Positions 48,868 to 59,848 of a stretch of 64,000 bases of DNA are shown here, piece after piece (positions within the stretch are counted from its first letter, which is position 1; every line of letters starts with the position of its first letter). The notes under the pieces are model-generated. The model was not told where the DNA came from, searched no databases, and saw nothing but the letters and a program-made list of their open reading frames with translations. The stretch comes from Arenicola marina (taxonomy: Eukaryota > Annelida > Polychaeta > Arenicolidae). The position numbers were made by a program, and so were the translations under genes. The stretch is taken from positions 12,903,574 through 12,967,573 of the forward strand of contig OZ025248.1 of the NCBI GenBank assembly GCA_964019135.1, written 5' to 3'.

Positions 48868-50236
48868 ACAGTGTCCGAGATCGGGGGGTACAGTGTCCGA
48901 GATCGGGGGGTACAGTGTCCGAGATCGGGGGGTACAGTGTCCGAGATCGGGGGGTACAGTGTCCGAGATCTGAGGGTACAGTGTCCGAGATCGGGGGGTA
49001 CAGTGTCCGAGATCGGAGGGTACAGCGTCTGAGATCGGGGGGTACAGTGTCCGAGATCGGGGGGCAGAGTCCGAGATCGGAGGGTACAGTGTCCGAGATC
49101 TGAGGGTACAGTGTCCGAGATCGGGGGGTACAGTGTCCCAGATCGGAGGGTACTTTGTCCGAGATCGGGAGGTACAGTGTCCGAGATCGGGGGGTACAGT
49201 GTCCGAGATCGGGGGGTACAGTGTCCGAGATCGGGGGGTACAGTGTCCGAGATCGGGGGGCAGTCCGAGATCGAGGGGTACAGTGTCCGAGATCTGAGGG
49301 TACAGTGTCCGAGATCTGAGGGTACAGTGTCCGAGATCTGAGGGTACAGTGTCCGAGATCGGAGGGTACAGTGTCCGAGATCGGGGGGCACAGTGTCCGA
49401 GATCGGGGGGTACAGTGTCCGAGATCGGAGGGTACAGTGTCCGAGATCGGGGGGTACAGTGTCCGAGATCTGAGGGTACAGTGTCCGAGATCGGGGGGTA
49501 CAGTGTCCGAGATCGGGGGGTACAGTGTCCGAGATCGGAGGGTACAGTGTCCGAGATCGGGGGGTACAGTGTCCGAGATCGGAGCGTACAGTGTCCGAGA
49601 TCGGGGGGTACAGTGTCCGAGATCGGGGGGCAGAGTCCGAGATCGGAGGGTACAGTGTCCGAGATCTGAGGGTACAGTGTCCGAGATCGGGGGGTACAGT
49701 GTCCGAGATCGGAGGGTAAAGTGTCCGAGATCGGGGGGTACAGTGTCCGAGATCGGAGAGTACAGTGTCCGAGATCGGGGGGTACAGTGTCCGAGATCGG
49801 GGGGTACAGTGTCCGAGATCGGAGGGTACAGTGTCCGAGATCGGGGGGTACAGTGTCCGAGATCTGAGGGTACAGTGTCCGATATCTGAGGGTACAGAAC
49901 CCGAGATCAGAGGGTTCAGTGTCCGAGATCTGAGGGTAGTGTCCGAGATCGGGGGTACAGTGCCCGAGATCGGAGGTACAGAGCCCGGGATCGGAGTGTA
50001 CAGTGTCCGAGATCGGAGGGTACAGTGTCCGAGATCAAAGGGTAGAGTGTCCGATATCAGAGGGTACAGAGCCCGAGATATGAAGGTACAGTGCCCGAAA
50101 TCTGAGAGTACAGTGTCCAAGATCGGAGGATAGTGTCCGAGATCAAAGGGTAGAGTGTCCGAGATCAGAGGGTACAGTGCCCAAGATCTGAGGGTACATT
50201 GTCCGAGATCGGGGGGTACAGTGTCCGAGATCAGGG
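48868..50236. repeat. 22-bp minisatellite, about 62 copies, split by a SINE
   Basis: Units of TACAGTGTCCGAGATCGGGG plus GG, with variants CTGAGG and GGAGGG and some shortened units. The array degenerates towards 49890-50236 (GCCCGAGATC, GATATC). A remnant resumes after the SINE at about 50497-50525. As 66 bp equals 22 codons, several frames stay open on both strands, which is a by-product. Confidence 0.95.
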
Positions 50237-50497
50237 GTGCCGCCCCGATAGCTCAGTGGGCTAGAGTGCTCGCATTTAGTGCTCTGGCCACCTGGGAGCC
50301 TAACGGCGCGTGGATCGATGGTTCGAGCCCTGCTGTGGCCATGTCTGTGTGGTCGCAGGATAAAGATCCCATGTCTTTCTTCGTAAAGAGTAGGGGGTTA
50401 CCCCCGGGACATGGCTCCACTCTTCCTTCCTTCTCCCATTGACGCAATATGACTAAAAGTTGTTAAAGCGTCCGGAATAACCAACCAACCAACCGAC
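50237..50497 (+). mobile_element. tRNA-derived SINE inserted in the 22-bp array
   Basis: Has an RNA polymerase III A box (TAGCTCAGTGG, 50249-50259) and B box (GGTTCGAGCCC, 50320-50330) at tRNA spacing. A tRNA-unrelated body of about 150 bp follows, then an (AACC)n tail (50479-50495). Array sequence lies on both sides: CCGAGATCAGGGG before and CCGAGATCGGGAGG after. This is compatible with a target-site duplication, although the array itself repeats this string. The head keeps tRNA-like layout but is not a functional tRNA gene. Confidence 0.88.
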
Positions 50498-50525
50498 CGA
50501 GATCGGGAGGAACAGTGCCGAGATG

Positions 50526-50783
50526 CAAGATGATGAAATGTTCGTAGATGAAGGAGAAAAGTTATGATCATCTGTTTGCACATTAATTTTTGTTCTACTC
50601 CACAATAATATCTCCAGATAAGCAAAGAACACACCTCAAAATATCGTACCAATATTGACATATAGTCTCTAGTTTTTGTGAGGCTGGATCGATGCATGGG
50701 ATACGCAATATGAAGAGACCACATCTATAGGCACATCCGGGTCACAGTCCTTTGTATTGCTACACGTTGAATAAATGGGCGCC
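50526..50783. other. Short spacer
   Basis: Nothing recognised between the 22-bp and 19-bp arrays. Confidence 0.5.
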
Positions 50784-51277
50784 CCGGCACCTCCCGGGTA
50801 CACCGGTACCTCGCGGGTACACCGGTACCTCCCGGGTACAGCGGTACCTCCCGGGTACACCGGTACCTCGCGGGTACACCGGTACCTCCCGGGTACAGCG
50901 GTACCTCCCGGGTACACCGGTACCTCCCGGGTACACCGGTATCACCCTGGTACACCGGTATCTCCCTGGTACACCGGTATCTCCCTGGTACACCGGTACC
51001 TCCTGGGTTTCACCGGTATCTCTCTAGCACACCGGCACCTCCAGGGTACACCGGTACCTCTCTGTACTTTCGGGTACACCGGTACCTCACGGGTAAACCT
51101 ATACTACACGGGTACACCGGTACCTCGCGGGTACACCGGTATCTCCCTGGTACACCAGTACCTCCCGGGTACACCGGTACCTCCCGGGTACACCGGTATC
51201 TCCCTGGTACACCAGTACCTCCCGGGTACACCGGTACCTCCCGGGTACACCGGTATTACCCCGGGTACACCGGTACC
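50784..51277. repeat. 19-bp minisatellite, about 26 copies
   Basis: Tandem CCTCCCGGGTACACCGGTA units with CGCGGG, CCTGG and GTACAGCGG variants. Each unit overlaps three palindromes (CCCGGG, ACCGGT, GGTACC). Three units make 19 codons, so long Gly/Pro/Tyr-rich frames (YTGTSRVHRYLPGTPVPPG) are open by chance. Confidence 0.95.
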
Positions 51278-51526
51278 ATTACCAGCTCAGTGCCATACAA
51301 AGACTATGTATCTGGTCCGTTTTAGATTTCACAATATAGACAGAGTGCATAAATAACCCGCTTTGGTAGATAACATAACTTTAGACGTTTTTGCGTGAGT
51401 TGAGCTGATTGACGAGTTCCTCTGTTGGCTGCCCACTCGACATCGCTCAGAATGCAGCGTTCATGGCCGTAAAGACTGCACCGTGGCGTATAACCTGCAG
51501 GCTGACTGTTGGCACACCCGAAGGTC
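51278..51526. other. Short spacer
   Basis: Nothing recognised. Confidence 0.5.
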
Positions 51527-52347
51527 GGCGGGTGAGGGGGGGAGGTGTCCGGTGGAGAGTGAGGGTTAAGGGCGGGGACCATGGATAGGGTGGCGGGTGG
51601 AGGCTGAGGGTTAAGGGCGGGGACCGTGGGTAGGGTGGCGGGTGGGGGGGGGAGGTGTCCGGTGGAGAGTGAGGGTTAAGGGCGGGGACCATGGATAGGG
51701 TGGCGGGTTAAGGGCGGGGACCATGGGTAGGGTGGCGGGTGGAGAGTAAGGGTTAAGAGCGGGACCATCGGTAGGGTGGCCGGTGGAGACTGAGGGGGCG
51801 GGGACCATGGGTAGGGTGGCGGGTGGAGACTGAGGGGGCGGGGACCATGGGTAGGGTGGCGGGTGGAGACTGAGTGGGCGGGGACCATGGACAGGGTAGC
51901 GGGTGGAGGCTAAGGGTTAAGGGCGGGGACCATGGGTAGGGTGGCGGGTGGAGGCTGAGCGTTAAGGGCGGGGACCATGGGTAGGGTGGCCGGTGGGGAC
52001 TGAGGGGGCAGGGACCATGGGTAGGGTGGCGGGTGGAGGCCGAGGGTTAAGGGCGGGGACCATGGGTAGGGTGGTGGGTGGAGGCTGAGGGTTAAGGGCG
52101 GGGACCATGGGTAGGGTGGCGGGTGGAGGCTGAGGGTTAAGGGCGGGGACCGTGGGTAGGGTGGTGGGTGGAGGCTGAGGGTTAAGGGCTCGGACCATGG
52201 GTAGGGTGGCGGGTGGAGGCTGAGGGTTAAGGGCGGGGACGTTGGGTAGGGTGGCGGGTGGAGACTGAGGGGGCGGGGACCATGGGTAGGGTGGCGGGTG
52301 GAGACTGAGGGGGCGGGGACCATGGGTAGGGTGGCGGGTGGAGGCTC
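51527..52347. repeat. 39/45-bp G-rich minisatellite, about 19 copies
   Basis: Units GGGCGGGGACCATGGGTAGG, then GTGGCGGGTGGAG(G/A)CTGAG, with or without GGTTAA (45- or 39-bp forms). GGGG-ACCAT-GGG-TA-GGG-TGGC-GGG fits a G-quadruplex with loops of 5, 2 and 4. The G-rich strand is again the plus strand. Pro-rich minus-strand frames are artefacts. Confidence 0.92.
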
Positions 52348-52441
52348 ATGCACAGGGTCCGACTGGGGAAAATACGAGGGCAAAACTGACAGTATGAACC
52401 ATGACGCAGTAAAGACGAGAATATTTGGCGCCGCAGGGTGA

Positions 52442-52470
52442 GCAGCAGCAGCAGCAGCAGCAGCAGCAGG
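52442..52470. repeat. (CAG)9 trinucleotide repeat
   Basis: Nine perfect CAG units, followed within 15 bp by a GAG/AGG-rich tract. A polyglutamine-coding frame passes through it, but there is no support for a gene. Confidence 0.85.
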
Positions 52471-52554
52471 GGCCGTGTAGGAGGAGGAGGAGGAGGCGAC
52501 CAGACCAGGCCTGGGTGAGGTTCGCCTGGCCGGCTGGTGGCAGGAAGGTGGGAT

Positions 52555-52583
52555 GGCTGGCTGGCTGGCTGGCTGGCTGGCTG
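52555..52583. repeat. (GGCT)7 tetranucleotide repeat
   Basis: Seven tandem GGCT units (TGGCTGGCTGGCTGGC...). Confidence 0.85.
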
Positions 52584-53769
52584 CGCGATCCTAGCCCGAT
52601 TGGGATACCAGAGGGTCTTGGCTACACCAGCAGGCTCGGGGCGTCTATCTGGTTAGCCACCCCCATCTCTGTCTCCATCCCACCTTTCCATCCCGCCTCT
52701 CCATCCCACCTCTCAGCCATCCTCGCCCCCCCCCCCACACCTACCCCTAACCCCCCTACTTGGCAAGCAGCAGGTCATCAGCCTCCATGCAGGCGGCCAC
52801 CAAAGGTGCCGTGGACCGCGGGGCTGCGGCAGCCGGGTGGGGTCATTCTGCCGGGGAGGGGAGGAGGTTGCTGCGTGTGGCCTGTACCTATACCCAACAC
52901 CCCACCCTGCTAGTACCTCTCTGGCAGCCCCTCCCAGAGGTAGCTTACCCTTTCATCCCGATTGCTAAGCACGGTAATCCTGGAGCACTCACGCCGCTCA
53001 AGCACCAGGGGTTCCCCTCCGCGCCTCCCTCCCCACCCCCCCCTCCCCCATCACACACCCCCGGGTCCTCAGCGCCCCTGGTCCCGGCCGGCCAGTCGGT
53101 CGGACTGCCGGGTGCCCGCCCACTTTGCCAATTATTCGTAATTTCTCACTTGTCGCGTATTACACATAATATCGCTCACATCCCTACCCACCCCCTCCCC
53201 TAACCTCCCCTCTGCGGCCGCCGCCCATCCATGGCCTTACCCACAGTGTTAACTGTACAACACCCCCTTTTCCCCCACCTAGCCACGATCTCTGTACGGT
53301 CAGTGATGGAGTGCTCATGTGGCACTAGCTGCGATGCTGGAGTCAAACTTGATCCCGAACAACTGGTCGAGCCGGTTCCACTAGGTGACCCATATGCAGT
53401 AACCTAAATATATGAACCAACACCTTTACGTGTCACTTGACCCACCGAGTGCCAACGCGGCCTGCAGGTTGCAGACTGCTTCAGCTTTCTACCCTCACAT
53501 CGCTTGTCCTTCTACCGACCCAATAACAACTATGTCTATTAGGTTTTATCAACTACATTTCATCGAAGACTGGTTCTACATACTACCATTGCATCATACG
53601 CTAGTTTCGCCTACTATCTGTCAAATACTGGTCTTTCCAACAACGTTTCGTCACCTACTGATTCCACAAAATATCTGATATCTGAAATATCGATAAACTG
53701 ATTCTACCAGCTACTGTTATATGATACGACCGGTGGAGCAATTATCTTTGAATCAGCTAATACATTTGC
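52584..53769. other. C-rich to AT-rich DNA without a supported gene
   Basis: C-rich to about 53210. From about 53555 onwards there are diverged copies of the 31-bp repeat that becomes regular downstream (GACTGGTTCTAC..ACTACCATTGCATC). Confidence 0.5.
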
Positions 53770-54400
53770 ATCAAAAATTGGCTCCACCAACTACTATAGC
53801 CTCAAAGATTGGTTAACTACCATTGCAGCATAGATTGGATTCACCCATCGCATCACAGATTGGTTTTAACCAACTACCATCGCATCACAGATTGGTTTTA
53901 AGCAACTACCATTGCATCACAGATTGGTTCTACCAACTATCGTCGCATCACAGATTGGTTTTAACTACCATTGCAGCATATAGTTGTTCCACCACCTACC
54001 ATTGGAATATAGAGTGGTTCGACCAATTACCATTGGAATATAGAGTGGTTCTACCAATTACCACTGCAGCAAATATTGGTTCTACCAACTACCACTGCAG
54101 CAGAGATTGGTTCTACCAATTACCACTGCAGCAGAGATTGGTTCTACCAACTACTATTGCATCACAGATTGGTCACACCAACTACCACTGCAGCAGAGAT
54201 TGGTTCTACCAACTACAACTGCAGCAGAGATTGGTTCTACCAACTACTATTGCATCACAGATTGGTCACACCAACTACCACTGCAGCAGAGATTGGTTGA
54301 ACCAACTACTATTGCATCACAGATTGGTCACACCAACTACCATTGCAGTAGAGATTGGTTCAACCAACTACCACTGCCTCACAGATTGGTTCCACAACTT
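53770..54400. repeat. 31-bp minisatellite, about 20 copies
   Basis: Units of the form CCAACTACCACTGCAGCAGAGATTGGTTCTA, given here as CCAACTACCACTGCAGCAGA followed by GATTGGTTCTA. Two main variants exist: GCAGCAGAG and GCATCACAG. They alternate irregularly, and single-base indels make some units 27-30 bp. Diverged copies extend to about 53555 upstream and 54490 downstream. Long open frames reflect 3 x 31 bp = 31 codons. Confidence 0.9.
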
Positions 54401-54499
54401 ACGGATTTTACCAACTACCTTTGCATCTCATACTGGCTGATTCCACCAGCTATCCACCCATCACAGACTGGTTCTTCCAATTACCCATATAGCACTTAA

Positions 54500-54876
54500 G
54501 CTGCATACCTGATCGCTCGCATTGGTATAACAGGCTGATTTCATCCCTTGTGTATACGGCTGGTGCTTTCCGTTTTTCCACCGTTTGCCATCTTACCGGT
54601 TAAAATGGTTCCATTATACGAGCCTTTTACCAGCCTGGTAGACGACTTGGGCGCCTTTATAGACTCGATACCCTTGTTTTTGGTCGCTTCGTCGTCACCA
54701 CGGGAGTTGGGTTTCGCTTATATCTCTGATTACAAAAACAAACCCTGATGTGAACGGCTTCATACTCCCCAGGCAGGTGGCGCTACCTATATCCAGGTTG
54801 TTTGCCTCCCTACCTTTCACCCATGAACTTGTTTCTCAAATTAATCGCCTCTTCACGGCTGCAGTCACCATGCCAG
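54500..54876. other. Unassigned spacer with CTCF-like site
   Basis: Holds a CTCF-like GGCAGGTGGCGCTA at 54772-54785 in the same orientation as the others. No gene is supported. Confidence 0.4.
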
Positions 54877-55072
54877 GCCGGGTAATGCCATGCCATGCCA
54901 TGCCATGCCATGCCGTGCCATGTCATGCCAGGCCAGGCCAGGCCATGCCATGCCATGCCATGCCAGGCCATGCCGTGCCATGTCATGCCAGGCCAGGCCA
55001 GGCCATGCCATGCCATGCCATGCCACGCCATGCCAGGCCAGGCCATGCCATGCCAGGGCAGGCCAGGCCATG
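54877..55072. repeat. Pentanucleotide (CCATG/CCAGG)n array
   Basis: About 39 tandem pentamers of CCATG or CCAGG with CCGTG and TCATG variants. A block of about 65 bp (CATGTCATGCCAGGCCAGG...) occurs twice, so the array has higher-order structure. The CATG and CCAGG motifs alternate in runs. Confidence 0.93.
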
Positions 55073-55793
55073 CCGCCTCGGCCGACCTGGTGCCACCGTT
55101 CGCCGCCTGCCAGCTGACTGGTTCCGGTGGTTCCGGTTCTGGTTGGGGCAGCAGCAGCAGTCTCGCCGTCTATTAGCACTACCTGTGGCAGAGGTCTAAT
55201 TGGTAGTCCGGGCGCCCACCATTCTATCCTCCGCCATTTGCCGCTCTTCCGGCTTTAACTGGATCTGGATGCCACCCTCCTCCCTCCCACACGTCCAGTT
55301 AGCGGACCCTCGAGGCCATAGAACAAGCCTCAATGGAGACTTCCCCACCCCCCCCCCCTGCCCCACCACCACCACCCTCTCCACCACCACCCACCCAGCC
55401 CATCCACCCGCCTGGCGGCCCCTTACGTCTGAATAACAATCCCCTGCGGCGACAGGACCGCCACCCCCACCCACCACCCACACCTTGTATTTTGCCTCGT
55501 GAGTTGGTCCTCTCACAACAAGCATCACATCCTTCGCCCTCATATACAGCCACTCCTGATGGGACTCTCCTCCCCCTTCCATCTGTCCTCCCCCCCCCCC
55601 TCTCCCCGCCCCATTTCGACCGCTTCTCCGGCTAGACCTACCCACGCGGCCTCCCTTGTACCCCCCCCCCCCTCGCCCATCCCCTCTAACCTACCCAGCC
55701 CGGTAGCCCACCGCTCCGGAGTCACCCCCCGCCCGCCGCTGCCCACTCTCACCCCCCCCCTCGCTCACCGCTCCCGACTGCGCCGATCCTTAC
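55073..55793. other. C-rich stretch without a supported gene
   Basis: Plus strand is rich in CCACC and poly(C) (55345-55400, 55590-55605, 55662-55672, 55752-55760). Pro-rich or Gly-rich open frames here are composition artefacts. Confidence 0.55.
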
Positions 55794-56063
55794 CCCCAGC
55801 CGCCACCCACTCCCGACTCGCCTCCCCCGCGTCCGATCCAGCTGCTGCGCGGCCATCCTGCCTGGACTCGCAGCCAGACGGCCGCGATCCGCTCACTCCC
55901 TGCAGCAGTCCGCTCAGTCCGGACTCACTCTGAAACAGACCCCCGGACTCCCTCACATCGTTGGTGACAGCGTCTGGATTCCTCGGATTCTCTGGACACC
56001 CTCTGCTCTCGGACTGATATTCCCGCTGCGTACATTGACCTGGATCCACGGCCCGTGACCCAC
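55794..56063 (-). CDS. Candidate internal exon, product unknown
   Basis: A 270-bp minus-strand segment lies between a very good acceptor (CTTTGTTTCCTCGCAG, AG at 56065-56064) and a donor (GG|GTAAGG, GT at 55793-55792). One frame is open throughout: 2 nt + 89 codons + 1 nt. The peptide is hydrophilic, rich in Ser, Gly, Glu and Arg (QREYQSESRGCPENPRNPD, ESGLSGLLQGVSGS), as in disordered regions. The product is not recognised and no partner exon was seen. GC-rich DNA often stays open by chance, so this is a splice-site-based prediction only. Confidence 0.38.
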
Positions 56064-56065
56064 CT

Positions 56066-57620
56066 GCGAGGAAACAAAGGGATAGGATTATCTGTGGCTT
56101 ACATCAGAGGCCTACGTTAACGTGTGAGTACCAGAGATCACCAGCGAATGGTGATGGGTCAGCCAAGCAAACCGGGGATGGATTACAGAGATGGCGTTAC
56201 CCGACACGTCGCGGAGCATCACGGGTAAACGTCGGTATGTCTCCTCGGTGAATATCAAGGATTACACAGGACTTCAACACAGTCCTTCGGTCGTTTGGTA
56301 TATAGCATTACACCACCAGCAATTGCGGACTGACCACCCGGGTCAAAATGTGAATGAAAGTCACATTCCAGGAAGATGTCTTTTAGGGTGACACCGTGAT
56401 TATTTAAATATTAAATCCTCACACCGCGGCTGTGAAGTGAGAGGGAAAGTTAGATAGATAGCGACTGGCGTTGGCAATCACAAATCGTGTGGGATTGAAC
56501 CAGGTCTTTATACGTCTGACGCTCATGCCGTGAGACAGGATGTTACGTCGTGGGAAATTCTGCAGCTGCTAAATATTGCCTTGGGATAACCTTCGTTTCT
56601 AACTAACCGGGAACAGATATCCCCTAACAACCCTTCCCATCATTCAAACAACGCTTCCCCGTTTCCAACACAAAAAACAGTGCAAGAACGTATCTGTCAG
56701 TTTACAGTTGCCCGCGTTTGTTGTCCTATTATCGCTCTCTTGGCTGAAGTGTGCAGCTGTAGGCAATGTTTCCAGGGCACATTGCGGCATGAATTCTTAC
56801 AGCCAAGGCGAAGATGCCTATGTTTCCTGCATGCTTAGATCCCTGGGACGGGACTTCTCCTGTGTTCGGTCTAGTTCAGTATATAGCGAGACTCAAGTCT
56901 AATGCATTTGTAACATATGTATAGGCCTGTATACAGCACGCACGTGCCGTAATTCACGACATATGTGCCATGGCGTGGGGGAGGGTGGGTGGGCGTGTGG
57001 TGTATTGTATGCATTTAAGCGTATGTTTCATTGCTGGAGCTCTTCGGGGTGCTGGGTGGTGGGGGGGGGGGGGGTAGAGGGGGGGTCGTTGGCGGGAAAA
57101 GGGGGTCTGCAGTATGTGTCTCTGTGGAGGAAGACGGGGGGAGGGTGGCGTAGAATGAGTATAGGACGTCACAATGGAAACACCGGAAAGAAGAAACAAA
57201 ACCCGAATACACCGAGGATGGGGTGCGGAGTGGGTAGTTGTGAGGGGTCTACCGGGGGGGGGGTTAAAAGAGGAGGTAGCTGGCATAGTCCACGGAAGGA
57301 TGCCAAAATAGCCACAGGTATTAAGACATGTACCGCAGCGTAAGCGACACAGCCTCTTCGGGTTTTTTTGTTATTTTCGGCCGCGGTCGGTTGATTGAGA
57401 GTGAGAGAAGAAGGTTGGGACTGGTGTCTATGCCTTGTTTCTTCTCATCACAATTACTTTTGTTGCTGGCTCCGGCTGGCAGGTCTTCAGGCCTGGTCTG
57501 GCCGGAGCTGACAGTTTGTGCTGGCTGCCTGCCCCGCCTGCCGGATGGAGTAGCCTCAGTCTGTCGGTAGACTATGCCGTTAATCTGCCAGGCTGTGGGT
57601 ACCCGCCTTACCAGCGCTGG
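56066..57620. other. Unassigned DNA
   Basis: Contains G-rich sequence with a G14 run (57061-57074). No exon, RNA gene or TE is recognised. Confidence 0.45.
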
Positions 57621-57635
57621 CTGCGGCACATGGGC

Positions 57636-58080
57636 ACGGAAATTAGGCCACTGTTAGGCCATGGGTAATGTCCGAACACTGCAGACTAATCCACGGTTAG
57701 GCCACGAGGGAAGTCTGAAACCTCTGAATAAACTCCCAGTGCGATCACGGATGCGGTCAGGTGAACGCAAGCCAATTACGGGTCAGTTAGGCCATGAGGA
57801 AGGTCCGAGGGTCAGTCAGGCCACCAGATAGGTGCGAACTGTGCAAACTAAACCTCGTGCAGGTCACGCGAGTCGGAAACATGAAATCCAGTGCCCAGTT
57901 AAGCCACCAGAGCGGTTCTAAGAATCTAACCCCAACCCCCCTGACCTGTTATGCCTTGGGGGAGCTAAGAAGAATGTAAACTTTGGGGCAGTTCGAGCGT
58001 GAGAGAAAGGTTCGGGGAATGAAGACCGACAGCCAGACCCAGACCATGTAAACTAATCCACGTTTAAGCTACGGATGATT
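57636..58080. repeat. Decayed repeat of about 50 bp
   Basis: Recurring (G/A)GTTAGGCCA and GTCAGTTAGGCCATGAGG-like phrases, with CCGAACACTGCAGACTAATCC and GCGAACTGTGCAAACTAAACC between them, at irregular spacing. It looks like an old, heavily diverged minisatellite. Confidence 0.5.
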
Positions 58081-58404
58081 TCTGGGCACATGTAAACATC
58101 GAGGAATGCGTGAACTGCATGGACAAGCTGAACCATACGGCTTGCACGTTAATGATGGCCATATACCAACCGTCAGTTTCCGCCATGGTCATAGAGTAGG
58201 CCAAAAACCATAGCATATGTAAGCTGTCGAGAGGCTTGGCAGAAGAGAGGAGGAGGTTATGTAAAAACTGGCTCTCAATACCACTGTTTATGACGGAGGT
58301 GTAGAGGCTGAGTACATTTGCTAGCTTCTTAAATACTTGAACAAAAACAACTAGGCCCTTGACTACGCTCTCACTGCATCCTTCTTGCATCCTTCTTTTC
58401 TGCG

Positions 58405-58510
58405 CCTTCCCTGCACTCCCCACCACCCCTTCCCTGCACTCCCCACCACCCCTTCCCTACACTCCCAACCACCCCTTCCCTACACTCCCAACCACCCCTT
58501 CCCTAAGCTC
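58405..58510. repeat. 23-bp C-rich tandem repeat, about 4.5 copies
   Basis: CCTTCCCTGCACTCCCCACC-type units at 23-bp spacing (58405, 58428...), with TACACTCCCAACC variants later. Confidence 0.85.
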
Positions 58511-59019
58511 CTCACCCATCCCGCTATGTGCTGTACCTCAATGCTTCTTTCTCGATCACCCTTCCATGTCAACAGTCACTCACTTCAACTACTTTACAAC
58601 GAGTTCATACAACATTCGGGCGCGGGTCTGTAGCCGGGAATGCCTTCACGGGATGGCGCCCGCCTATAGCCGCCTCCGACGCTCCGTGCCTCCGATAACA
58701 GTGCCGCATATAAAGCACGGAGTGTTCTCCCGTGCGGGGCAGCACTAGCGCGCGCCATCGCCGCCGGTGCATTCACCTAAAATACGAATCGCCGATGGAT
58801 AAAATGGATAGTACTACGTTGAGTGCCCATGTAAAAAAATGGGGTCACTGCCACAAATGAAAGTTCACGAATTCCAGACACGACACTAAGTAACGTAAAA
58901 AGTAAACACGTCTTTATAAAGGAGAATCAAGGCACGCGAAGATCAGTTAATGGAATTCCCCCCATTTTGTGCAAAAGACGTCTGTCTCAATGATAGCTAT
59001 TAGATTGTGTTTTACGGAA
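58511..59019. other. Unassigned DNA
   Basis: Nothing recognised. A minus-strand frame at 58064-58426, just before this, has a non-repetitive peptide (KPLDSLHMLWFLAYSM) but no known family. Confidence 0.4.
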
Positions 59020-59049
59020 ATCGAGATTGGTTTTCGTAAGCAATATTAC

Positions 59050-59205
59050 AATAGTTGTTGAAAGGTAGGGACGCTGGGTCCAGAAATGTTATGATACAAT
59101 GAAATGGGCTTGGATGAAACATGCCTAGATGCAGGTGCCAGGGTTCGAACCCACGACATGTAGATCTGCAGCTCAGCACGTGTACCAACTGATCTAAGCA
59201 ATCGA
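59050..59205 (-). mobile_element. tRNA-derived SINE head (second family)
   Basis: On the minus strand TAGATCAGTTGG (59197-59186) fits a Pol III A box and GGTTCGAACCC (59151-59141) a perfect B box, at tRNA spacing and with the GTGCTGAGCTGCAGATCT-type anticodon-arm segment seen in many SINE heads. The body that follows (towards about 59050) is unrelated to tRNA, and the 3' end is not clear. The sequence differs from the SINE at 50.2 kb. Confidence 0.6.
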
Positions 59206-59801
59206 TTCGACTACTAAAGCCGATTATACTGCCTTAATGAGCTTCGTGCAATCACAGTGAAAGGATAAACATCTTCGAGTGGTAAATGTGTTATAACTGA
59301 CACAGAAGTGATTCACGCATGCCGCTACAAGCTAGCATATATACATATTCTTTACCTTTCTACCCCTAATTAATATGTACAACCCTTAAGTCAGTCTGCA
59401 TCGTCCTAGCCTGCATTCTCTATCTCAGCACTATTTCTTATTATGACACACCTATGCACTCCTGACGCTTCGCACATCCAATGTGTTAGTTGGGGGGGGG
59501 GGGGGGGGGGTCTGGTCATAATTCATTTCTAACCGGTACATTCTAACCGGTATTTCTTGCCAGCTTGTGATAATTATTTAGTATAACCGGACGCCTTTCA
59601 GAAGACTTACCCCACCCTCTTCCACTCACCCTCTCCCACTCACCGTCCCCTTGACACGGCCAGATCCACACACATGAAAATAGACAACGTTACAGTTTCA
59701 ATTATAAGTCTTATATCGTTTTTATGGGTTTAGACTTATATTTAGCTGGTGAGGTTTAATAACACACCATTGCTAAGACTGGCGTACATCGTCCTTATCG
59801 T

Positions 59802-59848
59802 CGAAGGAACATGGTGTGACCAGGAGATGGACACGCCATGTTCCTTCG
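59802..59848. repeat. Hairpin with 17-bp stem
   Basis: CGAAGGAACATGGTGTG (59802-59818) pairs with CACGCCATGTTCCTTCG (59832-59848): 16 Watson-Crick pairs and one G-U if transcribed on the minus or plus strand, around a 13-nt loop. Confidence 0.7.

Noticed and set aside
48840..50120. 426-codon minus-strand open frame
   Set aside because: Translation of the 22-bp array (66 bp = 22 codons); plus-strand frames are also open.
52425..52913. Polyglutamine/polyarginine open frame
   Set aside because: Arises from (CAG)9 and AGG-rich simple repeats; no other coding support.
53823..54499. 205- and 130-codon plus-strand open frames
   Set aside because: Translations of the 31-bp minisatellite.
55196..55760. 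Gly-rich and Pro-rich open frames
   Set aside because: Composition artefacts of poly(C)/CCACC-rich DNA.
58064..58426. 120-codon minus-strand open frame
   Set aside because: Non-repetitive but no family, no convincing splice boundaries, and the N-terminal part overlaps a C-rich repeat.
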